Notes: a model not told the origin generated them from the letters alone. A DNA stretch of 64,000 nucleotides from Plantago major (GCA_026545765.1 CM048839.1:20026566-20090565); one strand, 5' to 3'. Positions 1 through 13,499 are shown, counted from the stretch's first letter. Program-made: numbers and translations.

Positions 1-1167
1 CAACTCGATTTTGATAAGTCTTAATGAGGATTAACAATTACTTCTAAAAAAGATAAGAATTAACAATTACAATCCAATGATAATGCTCACCTAAGTAATC
101 ATAGTTTATTAAAGCATTTTAACCTAATAACCGTATTTTATGTTACACTTCAATAATTGTTGGGCATGTATGAGACAGTAAACTTCATAGACGCATGTGT
201 GACATGTACTATGTGGATAATAATCCTTCTCTCTTTTTCTAAAAGTACCTCTAACTTAAGCATCTTTTAAAGGGAAGATTAATAAAAATAATCGAGTCAT
301 CACTGTACCTAAAAGAAATGCTATAATTTTCATGGTGGAGTCTTAATTTGGCGGCCTGATTGTTAACAAATTTTGTACTTGAGGCTTATTTTAAAGACAT
401 AATTGCATTTAGTGATTTAGATTCCTTTTAACTTTAAGGCCGGAAGGTGGATATCTTGATATTTATCATGGCTTTTATAGGTTTATATAGTTTAGTATCC
501 CGACATTTATTTTAAAAAGTATGTTAAAGTTGGTCAAAGTAAAAAAAAAAATTTGAGGAGAAAGAGTCTCAAACACTTGGAAAAATGGTAATGTGATTTT
601 CATAAAACAGGTAAAATAAAAGGTTTACAGCTACTAGCCATCCATTCATAATTTAACAGGTAAAACTGTAAAAGTATTAAAATAGATTTATGTACTCTTC
701 TATTGACCGTTCAACAGTGCATTATATTTTGATACGATAAATTCTCACTGTGGCATGGGTGGGTCCCTCAATGGACCCCAACGCTACATTTAGGGGTGGT
801 ATTAGTGGTAGCTAGCACCCCATCCCCATAGTCTAATAAAACCATTTGAACTATATTGTCATTGTAACATCAGTTTAGTACGATATAGTATAATGTTAAT
901 TCTCATATGGTATGGAGTGTCAAGTGGACATTAATGGTCAAAATAATAATACGTATGTAGTATGATTATTGATAACCGTTTCGGTTCAAATTAGATCATG
1001 CAAAGTTTTGACCACCACAATTATGATGTTGCAGTTAACTAAAAGATTATATTGTGCAGCCAAATCGATGGTTCTCAATTTGAACTTGAAGATACATGTT
1101 CTACAAAACAAAAAAGAGCTCAAATTGACACTAAATACATTGATGAAGTAACATACTGGTTCAGCAT
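1..1167. other. Intergenic DNA, no gene seen
   Basis: AT-rich sequence downstream of the MYB gene. I see no exon, tRNA, rRNA or structured repeat. The only open frame (969-1151) is short, lacks family features and is probably chance. Confidence 0.6.
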
Positions 1168-2153
1168 TTACTGCCCTAAATGCTGAAAACTCGAGTAGAA
1201 CTGCTGATCAAGTTGATTAAAGCAATCCCAAGGCATCATTGAATCGACACTCTCCACCCAATTCTGCACCATGCTACTCTCTTCGTGAACGGAAACTGTC
1301 GACTTTCCAGTCGAGTTCGCGTAGCTAACAGAAGTCTCTTCCAACGAAGGACTGTAACAACTCGAATTCGGATTAGTCATGTGTAGCTGGCTCATAGTCC
1401 ACAAGTCCACGTCCAAATTTCTATAGTCATGATTCATCATGTAACTTGGTTGTGATGAACCTGCTGTAATTATTTCACCACTCCCCTGCATTGGAATGTT
1501 TCCAATAGCTAGTTCCTGTTTGTTCTGGACATTAGGTTCGATATCGGACACATTCTTCTCTTCGACATGGTCAGTAGGTCCAAGTGGCTGGTGCGTAACA
1601 GGGTCCAGTCCTTGAAGCTTCAGCCTCTTCTTGATTCGTGTGTTCCAGTGGTTCTTAATTTCGTTATCCGTTCTCCCAGGGAAATGTGAAGCAATTTTAG
1701 ACCACCTGTAGTAAATAAACAAGTAAATTGTTATGATATATTACGGCTAGACCCGGTGTAAGTAATAATTTTCATTTAGACCTATCTAAGGCTAAAAGTA
1801 CCTGTTACCAAGACGAGCATGAAGTTCGATGATCTGATCCTCTTCCGTTTCCGAAAATGCCCCTCTTTTCAAATCAGGCCTCAGATAATTAATCCATCTC
1901 AACCTACAGCTTTTACCACATCTCAACAAACCTGCATCATTAAAACAAGTACTTGTTACTAAACAAAAATAAATGAATAATGACAATGCATGTAATGCAA
2001 ATGAAAAATGAATCAAGAACCTGCAAGTTTAGGAACCATTCTCCAGCATTGAATGCCATTATTCAGAATAAAGCTCATAAGCTTATGGTCCTCTTCTATA
2101 GTCCATGGACCTCTCTTGAGACCAAATTTGTCACAACAAGGCTGCCTCCCCAT
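1168..2153 (-). CDS. R2R3-MYB transcription factor
   Basis: Three exons: 2153-2021 (133 nt), 1931-1802 (130 nt) and 1705-1168 (538 nt), joined by GT-AG introns of 89 and 96 bp. The first two exon lengths are the classic R2R3-MYB values, and the sum, 801 nt, gives 266 residues. The start is the ATG of MGRQPCCDK; the longer upstream open frame is leader. R2 has its three tryptophans (PWTIEED, QCWRMVP, LRWIN). R3 has Phe in place of the first Trp, then RWSKIA and NHWNTR, as is usual in plants. The ends [12 protein letters not shown] and [11 protein letters not shown] are intact. The C-terminal half (residues about 115-266) is Ser/Asn/Gln-rich, as expected of a divergent regulatory region. The DNA-binding domain recalls the MYB40 / MYB20-43-85 clade, which includes secondary-wall and phenylpropanoid regulators, but I cannot fix the orthologue. 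A nuclear DNA-binding role is family knowledge; the target genes are unknown. Confidence 0.93.
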
Positions 2154-3895
2154 TTTTCGCAACAAAATCGACTGTCTTCTATCACAATACGTTGGAGTCG
2201 AATTGCACGAAGTACGAAGAATTACTCGATTTCCGTGCTCTTGGAAGGAACTAATGAAGAAAAGTTGCAAATGTGTGAGTTTATAGTGAAGTAAAGATTC
2301 TGACAGATCATAGGATGATGTTTAATAATGAGAAGTGCTTCATAAGGGGGAAGTACATGATTGAATAAAAAGGTTGATGAAGAGTGAATGGCTATAAAGC
2401 ATGTATGGAATCAAGTATTGTAAATTGGCACAATCATTTGTTGAGGCTATAAACTAAGTTTTGGAGGACAAGTTTTAGGCTTAAAGTGAAGAAATGGATA
2501 AAGGGATTTGCTCTTTGGTTGACAAATTGTACAATTATATGTGCTTCAAAAGAAGTCTTAACTTAGTTAATTAAAAGTAGTTTTCTTGTTTAATTTATTT
2601 TTGTTGATAGATGGAAAAGAAAAATAATCAAAATCAATGATGGGATTCCCCTTTGGTGCCATCAAAGCTGGCTAGTTTTGTCGTTGGGGGCAACTCTTGT
2701 TTTATTACTTCCAAACTCTTCAAGTACTTGGAATATTTTGCTGCGGATACTCTTAATACGGTGGATTAGGTTTAGCTATGTTTATTAGTGTAATTAACGA
2801 CTGTTCTTCATTCCACTGTGACAACCGCTACAACACAATGTAAAGTATGAGGTCCAACGTTACATGTAAGAGGTGTCGCACATTCGCATTGCCTAAACAT
2901 CTAAAAAGAAAGACTATAATTAGTTCGAATTTCATAAATATGTGAAATTATATAATGCAGTTCTACACTTGTGACTTGCCTTTGAACAACTTCGGATGAG
3001 TGACGACAATTGGGGCGTATATAGTCTTATACTATGTTGGTGGTCAAAAACTATATGAGGTCTACATGTGGGTCCCAAATCATTTGTCAGTAATGAGTGT
3101 ATTGGGGTGCACATCTTGTTCTCGACACAATTTATGAGTAGTTGATTTATGAGATAAGAACATGATATAATAAACTATGCACGAACTAGATTAGCATTTG
3201 ATATGCACACAAACTAAAATAATGCACTCCGAACAACACATGTTCAGATTGTGAAACTAATATATCATTTGATTATCACTCCTCTACAATTTAAATTGGT
3301 GGTGCCGGGTACGTAACTAGTACTATTTTGTTCAAAAGGAACGTGTGAGGATTAGAACTAGTGATGATCATTAAGGTGGTGATATGCGATAAGGCTAATC
3401 TGATTCTTGTCTTAATTAGCAAATCACACAACTAAGAGTTGTAATGATGGAGACATTGGATCTAGACCAAGGACCGTGGGATTGCAAACGGTTCGTGCAC
3501 TTAGGCTATATACTACATGCTTTCAACTACGCAAATATTCCCTCCTTATGATTGACTCACGGTCAACTGTTTTTGTTCAATGTCACAAGGCAACCGAATC
3601 CACACCATGATATTGTTCGGAGATTTGGACAATAAACTAGTTTAAAACTCATATTAATTTAATCTACTCATTCGTACATACTCCAATTTGCAGTTTGTCT
3701 CCACAATAATATATCATGAATTACATTTATAGTCACTAGTGATTAATTTAGCGAGATAACATTACAAACTTTTAAGGGAAACTGATTAACAATATATGTT
3801 AAACATCACATGCATGATTAGGTTGAAACATCTTGTATTTAATATACATGAATTACTGCAAGGCTACATTACTAAAAACATAAGGTAATATTGAT
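2154..3895. other. MYB upstream region and intergenic DNA
   Basis: Contains the 5' flank of the minus-strand MYB gene, then AT-rich DNA up to the Copia insertion site. No further gene or repeat is recognised. Promoter elements cannot be assigned by eye. Confidence 0.5.
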
Positions 3896-3900
3896 AATTA

Positions 3901-5599
3901 TGAAAGTATGTATGTCCTAGAGACAACTATTTATGAGGATGATATGTACTTCGATCACATTCAGTTTATTATTGTTTATAATATTGTTATTTGGCATTGC
4001 ATCTATTGAGTTATTATTTAGTTGTTTGAATAATTCGATAAGATGTTCCTACGTAATGCGTTATCACCAAGTGTGTGAACTTGGATAATGACGCATAAGT
4101 CTTAAAATAGCCCGTCAGTGTCATTGAGATTTGGGATATCAATGACGACGTTAGAGATTGGCGTGTGATCTGCGTATTCTTGGAGAATGTAGTAGCTCTC
4201 ACGACTACGAATGACTTGGTCATTCATGATGGATACATGGACACCTTAGAGGGTGTTGGTAGACCCACCGAGAAACCATTTGGTTGATTCTATTTATATG
4301 TCTATGGAAGTATCGGTGTGTAAGGTGATGTATTAGTCCTTTGAGTCAAATCGACTTATTACATGTGAAATGGTGTGCTTTGACCATGACCAATGCTTGC
4401 ACTCTAATGGGGTGAATCTGGCGTCGTTGGACATCACGAAGACGTGGGAGTAATAGTTGGCCAAGATAGGATTCATTCCTCGCATGATAGACATTGGAGA
4501 GAATACTTTACATCTCATAGTTAGGTTGATCGTTAGTCATTGGCGATGCATTACGATATATTCAAAATAGTGTTTGAATATGATCGAGGATCAACTAACA
4601 AGATTGAGAAAGAAATGAATAAATTATTGGAGCGGACATATTACCAAGTTCTAGATTTATTCGAGTATTAAATGAATGAAAGGACCTTACCATCATTTGA
4701 GCCTTACATTAAAGGTGGTTTGTATATCCTCACAAACGTCCTTATATATTAATATTGTCCGTAAATTGTGCAGGAGTTTCACCGTGAACCTAATTGGATT
4801 AGTGATTAATATATAAAGTACATAGATTATTATATGGAAATCTTTCTACCAAACCGTAGATGTTAATAAATAAATATTATTTATTGTAAATAATATGAGA
4901 ATAATTTTAATTGGTTGAATTGAACGACAATTAAAATGAGGTGTTATAATTAATTTAATTTAGAATTAAATTCAATAATTAAAGTTTAATGAAATGGAAA
5001 ATTGGGCCAAAGGGAAGAAGAAAGTGGGCCAAAGGCCCAGAAAAAAAAAGCGTCGGTAGCGTGTAACACGCGCCAGAGATAATTTACGCGTGTGTTGCAC
5101 GTCCCCATTATCACTCCCTTTCTTCTCCTTTTCGGTTGTTTTTTGACTTCTTCCTTTTTAGTCCTTCTCACGCTTTCTACATGTGATAAGATTTCTTAGA
5201 AATACCAGAAAAAAAGAAAAGCAGAAGAAGACAAAATTAGATTTTGTCTTGTAAACACTTCACATTATTTTCATCTTAAAGAAGAATCTCTGGCGTTCTT
5301 TGGTAGAGGAACTCACTGTGGATCTCAAGGTTCGATTCTGACCTAAACCCTGGATTTGTCTGAAGATTGGGATTTGCTTGGAGAGGAGTTAGAGAATCTC
5401 GAAGAAGCATACAGACGAACAGATCGATTCTTTGGAATTCTTGTATTTGAATTCGACTTCGGTCAAAATCGGATTCGCTATCCTTAAACACATTGCTTTA
5501 CGTATTAAACACGTTAAATTCTTTATTATCGTATTTCTATAAAATTTTGAAATTTCCGCTGCGTATACTTAGAGTATATTATGACCCAAAATACCAACA
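3901..5599 (+). repeat. 5' LTR of Copia element 1
   Basis: Starts TGAAAGTATG, ends ACCAACA, 1699 bp. It matches the 3' LTR throughout but carries many short gaps and replaced tracts relative to it, for example around 4045-4100, 4340-4440 and 5040-5110. It should contain the U3 promoter, R and U5, but I cannot place the transcription start. Confidence 0.93.
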
Positions 5600-5600
5600 G

Positions 5601-5612
5601 TGGTATCAGAGC
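5601..5612 (+). other. Primer binding site (tRNA-iMet type)
   Basis: TGGTATCAGAGC begins two bases after the LTR end. It is the standard plant retrotransposon site complementary to the 3' end of initiator methionine tRNA, where minus-strand cDNA synthesis starts. Confidence 0.92.
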
Positions 5613-7410
5613 TAGACTTGATTTAACAGTAATTTACGTGTTCTTCCTATGTTTGATTTGTTTGGAGATAAAGAATACATATACAATAATTGTATTTCCA
5701 GAATAATAAAATTCCAACTGTTCTTGGAAGAACAGAAGAAGAACAGAAGATTAACAAACCTGCCTTGTTTCTGTTTTTTGGTCCCTGGCATCATCAACCA
5801 CCACTATCCCTCCTTCTACCACCTCTTCGTTAACGGACTCGAAATGTGGCTAAGGAAGTAGAGAGCCCAAGAAGCTCCGGAATCCGCCATTAATGGCGGT
5901 TGAAGGAGCTTCGCGAGCTCTCCTCGTTCCACAACCCCACGACTCGTATCCCGGACCTTGTTGGTGAATTGAAGGACCTCTAGATTTGATCTAGTATGAA
6001 GGATGGGTTTGAATAATGAGAAAGTACACTTCATCAATTTTTCGATTCAAATTAAATCCTGTTAGATTCGATCTATTGTTGTTTATATGATCAATTGATG
6101 ATGATAATAACTCAGATTTGATCTTGGTTTGGCTTGAAAGGTGTTAGAAATCGATTTTTGGAATTTGGAATTCGTTTTCAAAGTACAGGGACTTGTTTGA
6201 GGTTTTTGAAAACTCGAAGCCCTTGTGTTTGAGAAGATGATGGGGTTATTCGTAATTTTTAGAAAATTACAGGGACTGAAATTAACATTTGAAAGGTTTT
6301 GGGCAGTTGGTAAGAAACTGGAAAGTCCCAGGGACTTGGAATGAAATTTGACAAATATGATAATTTACTGAAAGATACATTCACTTCAGTTTCTTACATA
6401 TGGGTACAAAAGATTCTGTTTATATCAATTGAATGCAGTACTTGCTGAATTTTTCAACTAGGTACAAAATTCTCCTGTTATTGCAATTGAGCGCAGAATT
6501 TTATAAAATTTAGAATTTGCCCCAGAAACTTTTAGAAAATTTATTTTAAAATTCTGGAAATTATAAAAAGGCCCCAAAAGTTTTAGAAACTTTAAAATAG
6601 CTCATAAATTGTTTATGAAAATTTTAAAAGGGGATTAATTAATCTTTTGAAGATTGATTAATTGTTTAGAGACACCTTAAGGTTTTAGAAACTTAACAAT
6701 GCATTCTTTATCTGACATTTGATTATGTTATTGTACGTTTGATTGTCTACGTGAATTGCTTTACTTTAAAGTAGCAATAGAGTCCGCGTTTTGAATTCTT
6801 GGGTAGGCGGCGCCCATTATGTGTCGGACCGCGTTAATGCATGTATGAGTAGGCGGCGCTCATTACATGTTGTATAATTCTGGATCTTGGTCATACGAAT
6901 AATTTAAATGTTCCCCAATTAAATTTAAGTCTCGGACTAGGTCTGAACGACGTCACCCATCATAATTGAATGGTGTATTGACCCTTTTCGTTCGAGAGTA
7001 TTTACACCCTAGTGTTTGCTCCGTTCTACGAGGCGAAGTCCCATTCATAGATGCATGGCTTGCATCGCGTGATGGTTATGACTTACTTGGCTATATCTTG
7101 TCGCCCTAGCGTAGGAATAGTTTAAGGGGCGTCAAACTTGGTTTGATCAACCAAGAGTTGCTTTGAGCAATTGGTTTGAGACTACCGATTCAACTATTAC
7201 TGATTCGACTCATTTGGGGTTGTAATAGTGGGAATGCGGATCTTGGCCACTATGACTGTATTTGATATAAGTCCGTGCTCTTCATATGGGGTCGTTGAGT
7301 ATGTGAAAATAGTGGGAGCTAAATATTACTGAAGTCCATGTATATTTAGTTATTGATTGTGATCATAGAATTTTAACTTAGTATTAATTCCAGTTTATAT
7401 TTACTTCTCT
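5613..7410 (+). other. Untranslated leader of Copia element 1
   Basis: About 1.8 kb between the primer site and gag, with no coding signature. It holds two copies of a GC-rich motif around GTAGGCGGCGC (near 6803 and 6850) and a stretch (6960-7280) that is clearly related to the leader of element 2, where it appears inverted at about 19690-20280. A packaging or translation-control role is possible but is inference. Confidence 0.75.
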
Positions 7411-8199
7411 ATGTCCAGAAAAATGTCTAATTTGTCCATCAAAAGCATCTTGGAGAAGCACATTCTGACTGGGCCAAACTTCCTGGATTGGATCCGGAAT
7501 GTGCGTTTGGTTCTCAGACAAGAAAAGGTTGAATATGTGTTGGACACGCCTATCCCGGTTAGACCAACTGATGCTGCTGAACTTGCTAACTATGATGAGG
7601 CTCCTCGTCAAAAGCATGTTGATGATGCTGGTAATGTCCAGTCTGTGATGCTCGCTTCCATGAGCATGGAGCTGCAAAGGCAACATGAAAAGATGATGCC
7701 TTATGAGATGTTGGATCATCTCAAGAGCCTCTTTGACTCTCAATCTAAGAGTCTCGAGTTTGACTTGCTTAGAGAGCTCTTGCGATGCAGGCTACAGGAA
7801 GGTGGAAATGTGTCAGACCATGTTCTCAAAATGATTGGAATCATTGAAAAGTCGGCTATCGGCATCAAATTTGAGAACCATGTGTCTGCCATTTTCATTC
7901 TCCAGTCACTCCCGGATTCATACTCCACGTTCATTGTGAACTATAACATGAATGCCAAGGAGGTGACATTACCTGAGCTCCACAACATGCTGAAAACTTA
8001 TGGTCAGACCATAAGTAAAGGAAAGAGTATTCTCATAGTGGGATCTTCTTCGAACACTAGTGCTAAAAGGAATGGTTCCAACAACAAGTTCAATAAGAAG
8101 AAGAAGGCTAAGGTTGGACCAAAGCCTCAAACTCTTAAGTCTAAGGGTGGAGTTCGAAAGCAGCCTAAGTTACCAAAGGATGCATGCCTCTCTTTGTGA
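7411..8199 (+). pseudogene. Copia gag (damaged at the zinc knuckle)
   Basis: The 262-codon frame from ATG 7411 encodes a Copia-type capsid protein: the N-terminal LTGPNFLDWIRNVRLVL motif, the central UBN2-like helical region (SLFDSQSKSLEFDLLRELL) and a Lys-rich tail. It ends prematurely exactly where the CCHC zinc knuckle should be. The expected Cys and His residues are split between this frame and the next, where KGHWKRDC is visible near 8200-8228, so a short deletion has broken the nucleocapsid motif. In an intact element gag forms the virus-like particle and the knuckle binds RNA. Confidence 0.88.
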
Positions 8200-11100
8200 A
8201 GGGGCATTGGAAAAGGGATTGCGAGAAGGCAAAGGCCGATGGAGCTTTGATGCATGGTGCATCCGACTCCAACAAAGGTATGTTTGTCATTGAGATAAAT
8301 ATGTCTATAAGTAATTCTAACTGTTGGGTATTAGATACAGCATGTGGCTCACACATTTGTAATAATGTGCAGGGCCTAAGTGACAGCAGACCGGTTAGAC
8401 CAGGGGAAGTCGACCTACGCGTGGGAAATGGAGCAAGAGTTGCTGCTGAACGTGTAGGAACTTATAGATTAGACTTACCCTCGGGATTTACTTTAGAACT
8501 CAGTAATTGTTACTTTGTTCCTTCAATCATTAGAAATATTATTTCCATTCCTGTGTTAGACAATCTTATGGGTTTTTCCTTCCGTATTGCAAATAGTAAT
8601 TGTTACGTTTTGCATAATGAAATTTCTCATGGAATTGCCCCTCTTGTGAATGGTTTATATTTGCTTGATTGTAGACATAATATATTTCATATGCAAAACA
8701 AAAGGCCAAAATTAAGTAATGCTAAGAATCCTACCTACTTATGGCATTGTAGACTTGGTCACATTAATGAGACACGAATTGCACGATTAAATAAGTTAGA
8801 CTATTTAACTTCATTTGATTTTGAATCATATGGAGACTGTGAATCATGTCTCAAAGGAAAGATGACCAATAAATCCCTTCTAGGAAAGGGAGTAAGAGCC
8901 GAGAAGGTACTTGAGTTAGTCCATCTTGATGTATGTGGACCTTTTGCAACTCGAGCTAGGGAGGTTTTCATACTTCATAACTTTTACCGGACTTCTCTAG
9001 ATTTGGGCATGTATATCTTATGAAGCATAAATCTGAAGCCTTTGAGAAGTTTAAGGAGTATAAGAATGAAGTAGAAAAACAACTCGAAGCAAGTATCAAA
9101 ACTCTACGATCAGATCGAGGAGGAGAATACTTGAGCAAAGAGTTTACAGATTACTTAAAAGAAAATGGGATTCGATCTCAATGGACACCTCCTGGAACAC
9201 CACAAATGAATGGAGTTTCGGAAAGGAGGAATCGAACTTTGTTAGACATGATAAGGTCCATGATGAGCTTCTCGACTCTTCCAACATTCTTATGGGGATA
9301 TGCATTACAAAATTCAATTTACATTCTGAATCGTGTTCCATCAAAGTCAGTCGAAACAACACCATATGAGTTATGGCATGGTAAGAGGCCTGCTCTTTCA
9401 CACATGCGGACCTGGGGTTGTCCGGCATATGTAAAGAAAATGCTCACTGGCAAGTTGGAATCGAAAAGTGAAAAGTGTTATTTCGTTGGTTATCCCAGGG
9501 AAACCAGAGGTTACTATTTCTATTCTCGCGATGAACACAAGATCATCGTTTCTAGGAATGCGACTTTTCTGGAAGACGACTATGTCTTCAAGGAACAAAA
9601 TCGCAATAGAATAGAACTTGAAGAAATTCAAGAACCACAAAATAACATTGAGGTTGAAGAGTTGTCAAATGGAATTGACAACGATTGATGGAGCGATAGG
9701 AGGTGCGTATCTTTGGAAGCATGTCCTTTGGGTGGACATCTTACGGCCCGATGGGAGCTATGACGAAAATGCTCCGCGACCACAAGTTCCTCTTGCATCA
9801 CCGGCAGGATCGGTTGTGGAAACCAACTTGCCGCCATCTCAAGAGCCAGTCTTGGACAACGCCCCTGAGATAGCTCCGAGTGTAGGACAGCCTGACACTC
9901 AAGAACCTCAACACGATCAGAATGAAGAACGAGAACAAACGCTAGTAGTTGTGCCACAGAGAAAAAGAAGGGGGCGGGTTATACCCGAACAAGTAGTCAT
10001 GATTAAGAGTCAGAAAGGGAAAGAGTTGGACCGAAGGATAGGTTAAATCTACTCTTGGAGAATCATGAGGATGATGTCGTAGATTCACCTGATCTAAATG
10101 ACCCTAAGACCTACACCGAGGCAATGTTGGACACTGACTCGGAGAGGTGGCAAGAAGCCATGAAATCAAATAGACTCAATGTATCATAATCAAGTTTGGA
10201 ACTTGGTTGAATTGCCAGACGGGGTTAGACCCATTGGATGCAAATGGGTTTTCAAGAGGAAAACCGATGCCGACGGCAAGATACAAACCTACAAGGCTAG
10301 GTTAGTGGCAAAAGGCTATAATCAAAGACAAGGTATTGATTATGATGAAACCTTTTCGCCAGTTGCTAAAATCAAGTCTATACGGATTTTACTTGCTATA
10401 GCTGCAGATCATGATTATGAGATTTGGCAAATGGATGTGAAAACCGCTTTCCTAAATGGAAACCTAGATGAGGAGGTGTATATGATACAACCTGAGGGTT
10501 TCATATCCAAGTCAAATCCCAAGTCGATATCTGACTTCAAAGGTCCATATATGGACTAAAGCAAGCCTCTAGGAGCTGGAATATCCGTTTTGAAGTCATT
10601 AAATCGTTTGACTTCGTCAGAAGTATGGAAGATCCATGCGTTTATATAAAACGCAGTGACGAAGGAATTGTTTTCATGGTTATATATGTGGATGACATTC
10701 TAATCATGGGAAACAATATTCCCCTCTTACAGTCAGTAAAAGATTGGTTGTCCAAAACCTTCTTAATGAAGGATTTGGGTGAAGCCTGTTACATACTTGG
10801 CATCAAGATCCATAGGGATAGGGCCAACAGGATGTTAGGGCTATCACAGTCCACCTATATTGACAAGATGATGAGGCGTTATAGAATGGAAGAATCCAAG
10901 AAGGGATTCTTGCCTGCAAGTCATGGCGTAGTTCTGTCAGCAAAGGATAGTCCTTCAACTGAAGAAGAAATTGAAAACATGAAGAAGATTCCATATGCAT
11001 CTGCAATTGGATCTATCATGTATGCCATGAATTGCACTAGGCCAGATGTGGCTTTCGCGCTTAGTATCACTTGTCGTCACCAGAAGAATCCAGGTTTTAA

Positions 11101-11671
11101 ACACTGGACTGCTGTTAAGACGATCCTTAAGTATCTTAGACGAACTAAGGATCACTTTCTGGTGTATGGTGGGCAGCCGGAGCTGATGGCATCTGGGTAT
11201 GTCGATGCCGGTTTCCAATCTGATCCGGATGATTACAAATCACAAACTGGGTATGTGTTTGTACTCAATGGTGGAGCTGTCAGCTGGAAGAGTTGCAAGC
11301 AGGCAACTATTGCTGATTCTGCGACCGAGTCCGAGTACATTGCTGCATCAGAAGCCGCAAAGGAGGCTGTCTGGATGTCTGAGTTCCTCAAGGAACTAGG
11401 AGTAGTACCTAATGTTGGACCGATAAAAGTCTACTGTGACAACACTGGGGCTGTTGCACAGGCAAAGGAACCAAGATCCACCAACAGGAACAAGCATGTA
11501 CCTAGGAAATACCATGTCATTAGAGAATTGGTAGCTAGAGGAGAAGTATCTATAGAACGTGTCCCAACTGAGGATAATGTGGCTGACCCTTTCACCAAAG
11601 CTTTGAGCTCGGTGAAACATGTTAGACATTACGAAAACATAGGTGTTAGACATATGGGTGGTTGGCTCTAG
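8184..11671 (+). pseudogene. Copia pol polyprotein (frameshifted)
   Basis: Segments in changing frames. 8184-9023: protease motif LDTACGSHIC (usual form LDTG/S), GAG-pre-integrase (LWHCRLGHIN) and the start of integrase with the first Asp (HLDVCGPF). 9020-9688: the rest of integrase with the second Asp (LRSDRGGEY) and catalytic Glu ([10 protein letters not shown]). 9618-10046: a variable linker. 10179-10559: reverse transcriptase fingers and palm (GCKWVFKRK, QMDVKTAFLNG). 10625-11671: the YVDD active site (VIYVDDILIMG), then RNase H (SWKSCKQATIADSATESEY, YCDNTGAVAQAKEP) to the stop. The frame breaks near 8960-9015, 9660, 10050-10180 and 10545-10625 look like small deletions. The integrase-before-RT order is typical of Copia. 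This copy cannot make a full polyprotein. Confidence 0.9.
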
Positions 11672-11684
11672 GCAAGTGGGAGAT
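11671..11684 (+). other. Polypurine tract
   Basis: GGCAAGTGGGAGAT lies immediately before the 3' LTR. This is the usual plus-strand primer position, and the sequence is typical of plant Copia elements. Confidence 0.85.
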
Positions 11685-13499
11685 TGAAAGTATGTATGTC
11701 CTAAAGACAACTATTTATGAGGATGATATGTACTTCGATCACATTCAGTTTATTATTGTTTATAATATTGTTATTTGGCATTGCATCTATTGAGTTATTA
11801 TTTAGTTGTTTGAATAATTCGATAAGATGTTCCCATGGGCTGCACGTTATCACCAAGTGTGTGAGAACTTGGATGATGTAGCATAAGTCTTAAAATAGCC
11901 CCAATCGAGTGTCATTGAGATTTGGGATATCAATGACGCACGTTAGAGATTGGCATGTGATCTGCATCATATTCTTGGAGAATGTAGTAGCTCTCACGAC
12001 TACGAATGACTTGGTCATTCATGATGGATACATGGACACCTTAGAGGGTGTTGGTAGACCCACCGAGAAACCATTTGGTTGATTCTATTTATATGTCTAT
12101 GGAAGTATCGGTGTGTAAGGTGATGTATTAGTCCTTTGACTTGAGGTCAATACTGACTACATGTGTGAAATGGTGTGCTTTGACCATGACCAATGCTTGC
12201 ACTCCTAATGGGGTAGATACGGCATGCGTTGGGCACATCACGAAGCACATGGGAGTAGTAGTTGAGCCAAGATAGGATTCATTCCTCGCAATAGACATTG
12301 GAGAGAATACTTTACATCTCATAGTTAGGTTGATCGTTAGTCATTGGCCAATGCATTACGATATATTCAAAATAGTGTTTGAATATGATCGAGGATCAAC
12401 TAACAAGATTGAGAAAGAAATGAATAAATTATTGGAACGGACATATTACCAAGTTCTAGATTTATTCGAGTATTCGTGAATGAAAGGACCTTACCATCAT
12501 TTGAGCCTTACATTAAAGGTGGTTTGTATATCCTCACAAACGTCCTTATATATTAATATTGTCCGGTAAATTGTCTAGGAGTTTCACCGTGAACCTAATT
12601 GGATTAGTGATTAATATATAAGGCCCTATGGGTCACACTATATGGAGAGTACTCTACCAAACCAGAGATGTTAATAAATAAATATTATTTATTGTAAATA
12701 ATATGAGAATAATTTTAATTGGTTCGAATTGGACTTGAACAATTAAAATGAGGTGTTATACTTGGACTAATTTAGAATTAGAGTCCAATAATTAAAGCTG
12801 GACTGAAATGGAAAATTGGGCCAAAGGGGAAGAAGAAAGCTGGGCCAAAGGCCCAGCAAGAAAAAAAAAAAAAAAAACGTCGGGCGCGTGTAACACACGC
12901 GCCAGAGATTAATTTCTGGCGCGTGTATTACACGCGCCAGGAGTGTGAATATGGGGACGTGTTGCACGTCCCCATTATCACTCCCCTTTTCTTCTCCCTT
13001 TTCGGTTGTTTTTTTTGACTTCTTCCTTTTTAGTCCTTCTCTCACGTTTTCTCTGTTGTGATAAGATTTCTTAGAGAAATACACAGAAAAAAAAGAGAAA
13101 AACAGAAGAAGACAAAATTAGATTTTGTCTTGTAAACACTTCACATTATTTTCATCTTAAAAGAAGAATCTCCTAGCATTCTTTGGTAGAGGAACTCCTG
13201 TGGATACCAAGGTTCGAGGTTACAACCGGCAACCTGGATTTGTACGAAGATTGGGATTTGCTTGGAGAGGAGTTAGAGAATCTCGAAGAAGCATACACAG
13301 ACGAACAGATCGACGAATTCTTTGGAATTTCTTGTCGATTTGAATTGTCGACTTCCATCAAAATCGGATTCGCTATCACTGTAAGCTTCTGTTCGTTTAC
13401 ATGTTAAACACGTTAAATTACTGTTATCATGTTGGTCTATAAAATTTTGAAATTTCCGCTGCGTATACTTAGAGTATATTATGACCCAAAATACCAACA
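11685..13499 (+). repeat. 3' LTR of Copia element 1
   Basis: 1815 bp, TGAAAGTATG to ACCAACA, followed by the target duplication AATTA. It carries four successive palindromes between 12839 and 12973, one of which is missing from the 5' LTR. Parts of its U3 region are related to the LTRs of element 2. Confidence 0.93.

Larger units (their letters stand above)
3901..13499 (+). mobile_element. Complete Copia-type LTR retrotransposon (element 1)
   Basis: Bounded by direct LTRs (3901-5599 and 11685-13499), both starting TGAAAGTATG and ending ACCAACA. The 5-bp target duplication AATTA lies at 3896-3900 and 13500-13504. A primer binding site follows the 5' LTR and a polypurine tract precedes the 3' LTR. 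The domain order gag, protease, integrase, reverse transcriptase, RNase H is diagnostic of Ty1/Copia. Total length is 9599 bp, with a leader of about 1.8 kb. The coding region changes reading frame at least four times, so this copy is not autonomous. The two LTRs differ in length by 116 bp through many small gaps and substitutions, which suggests an old insertion or local sequence errors. Confidence 0.95.
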
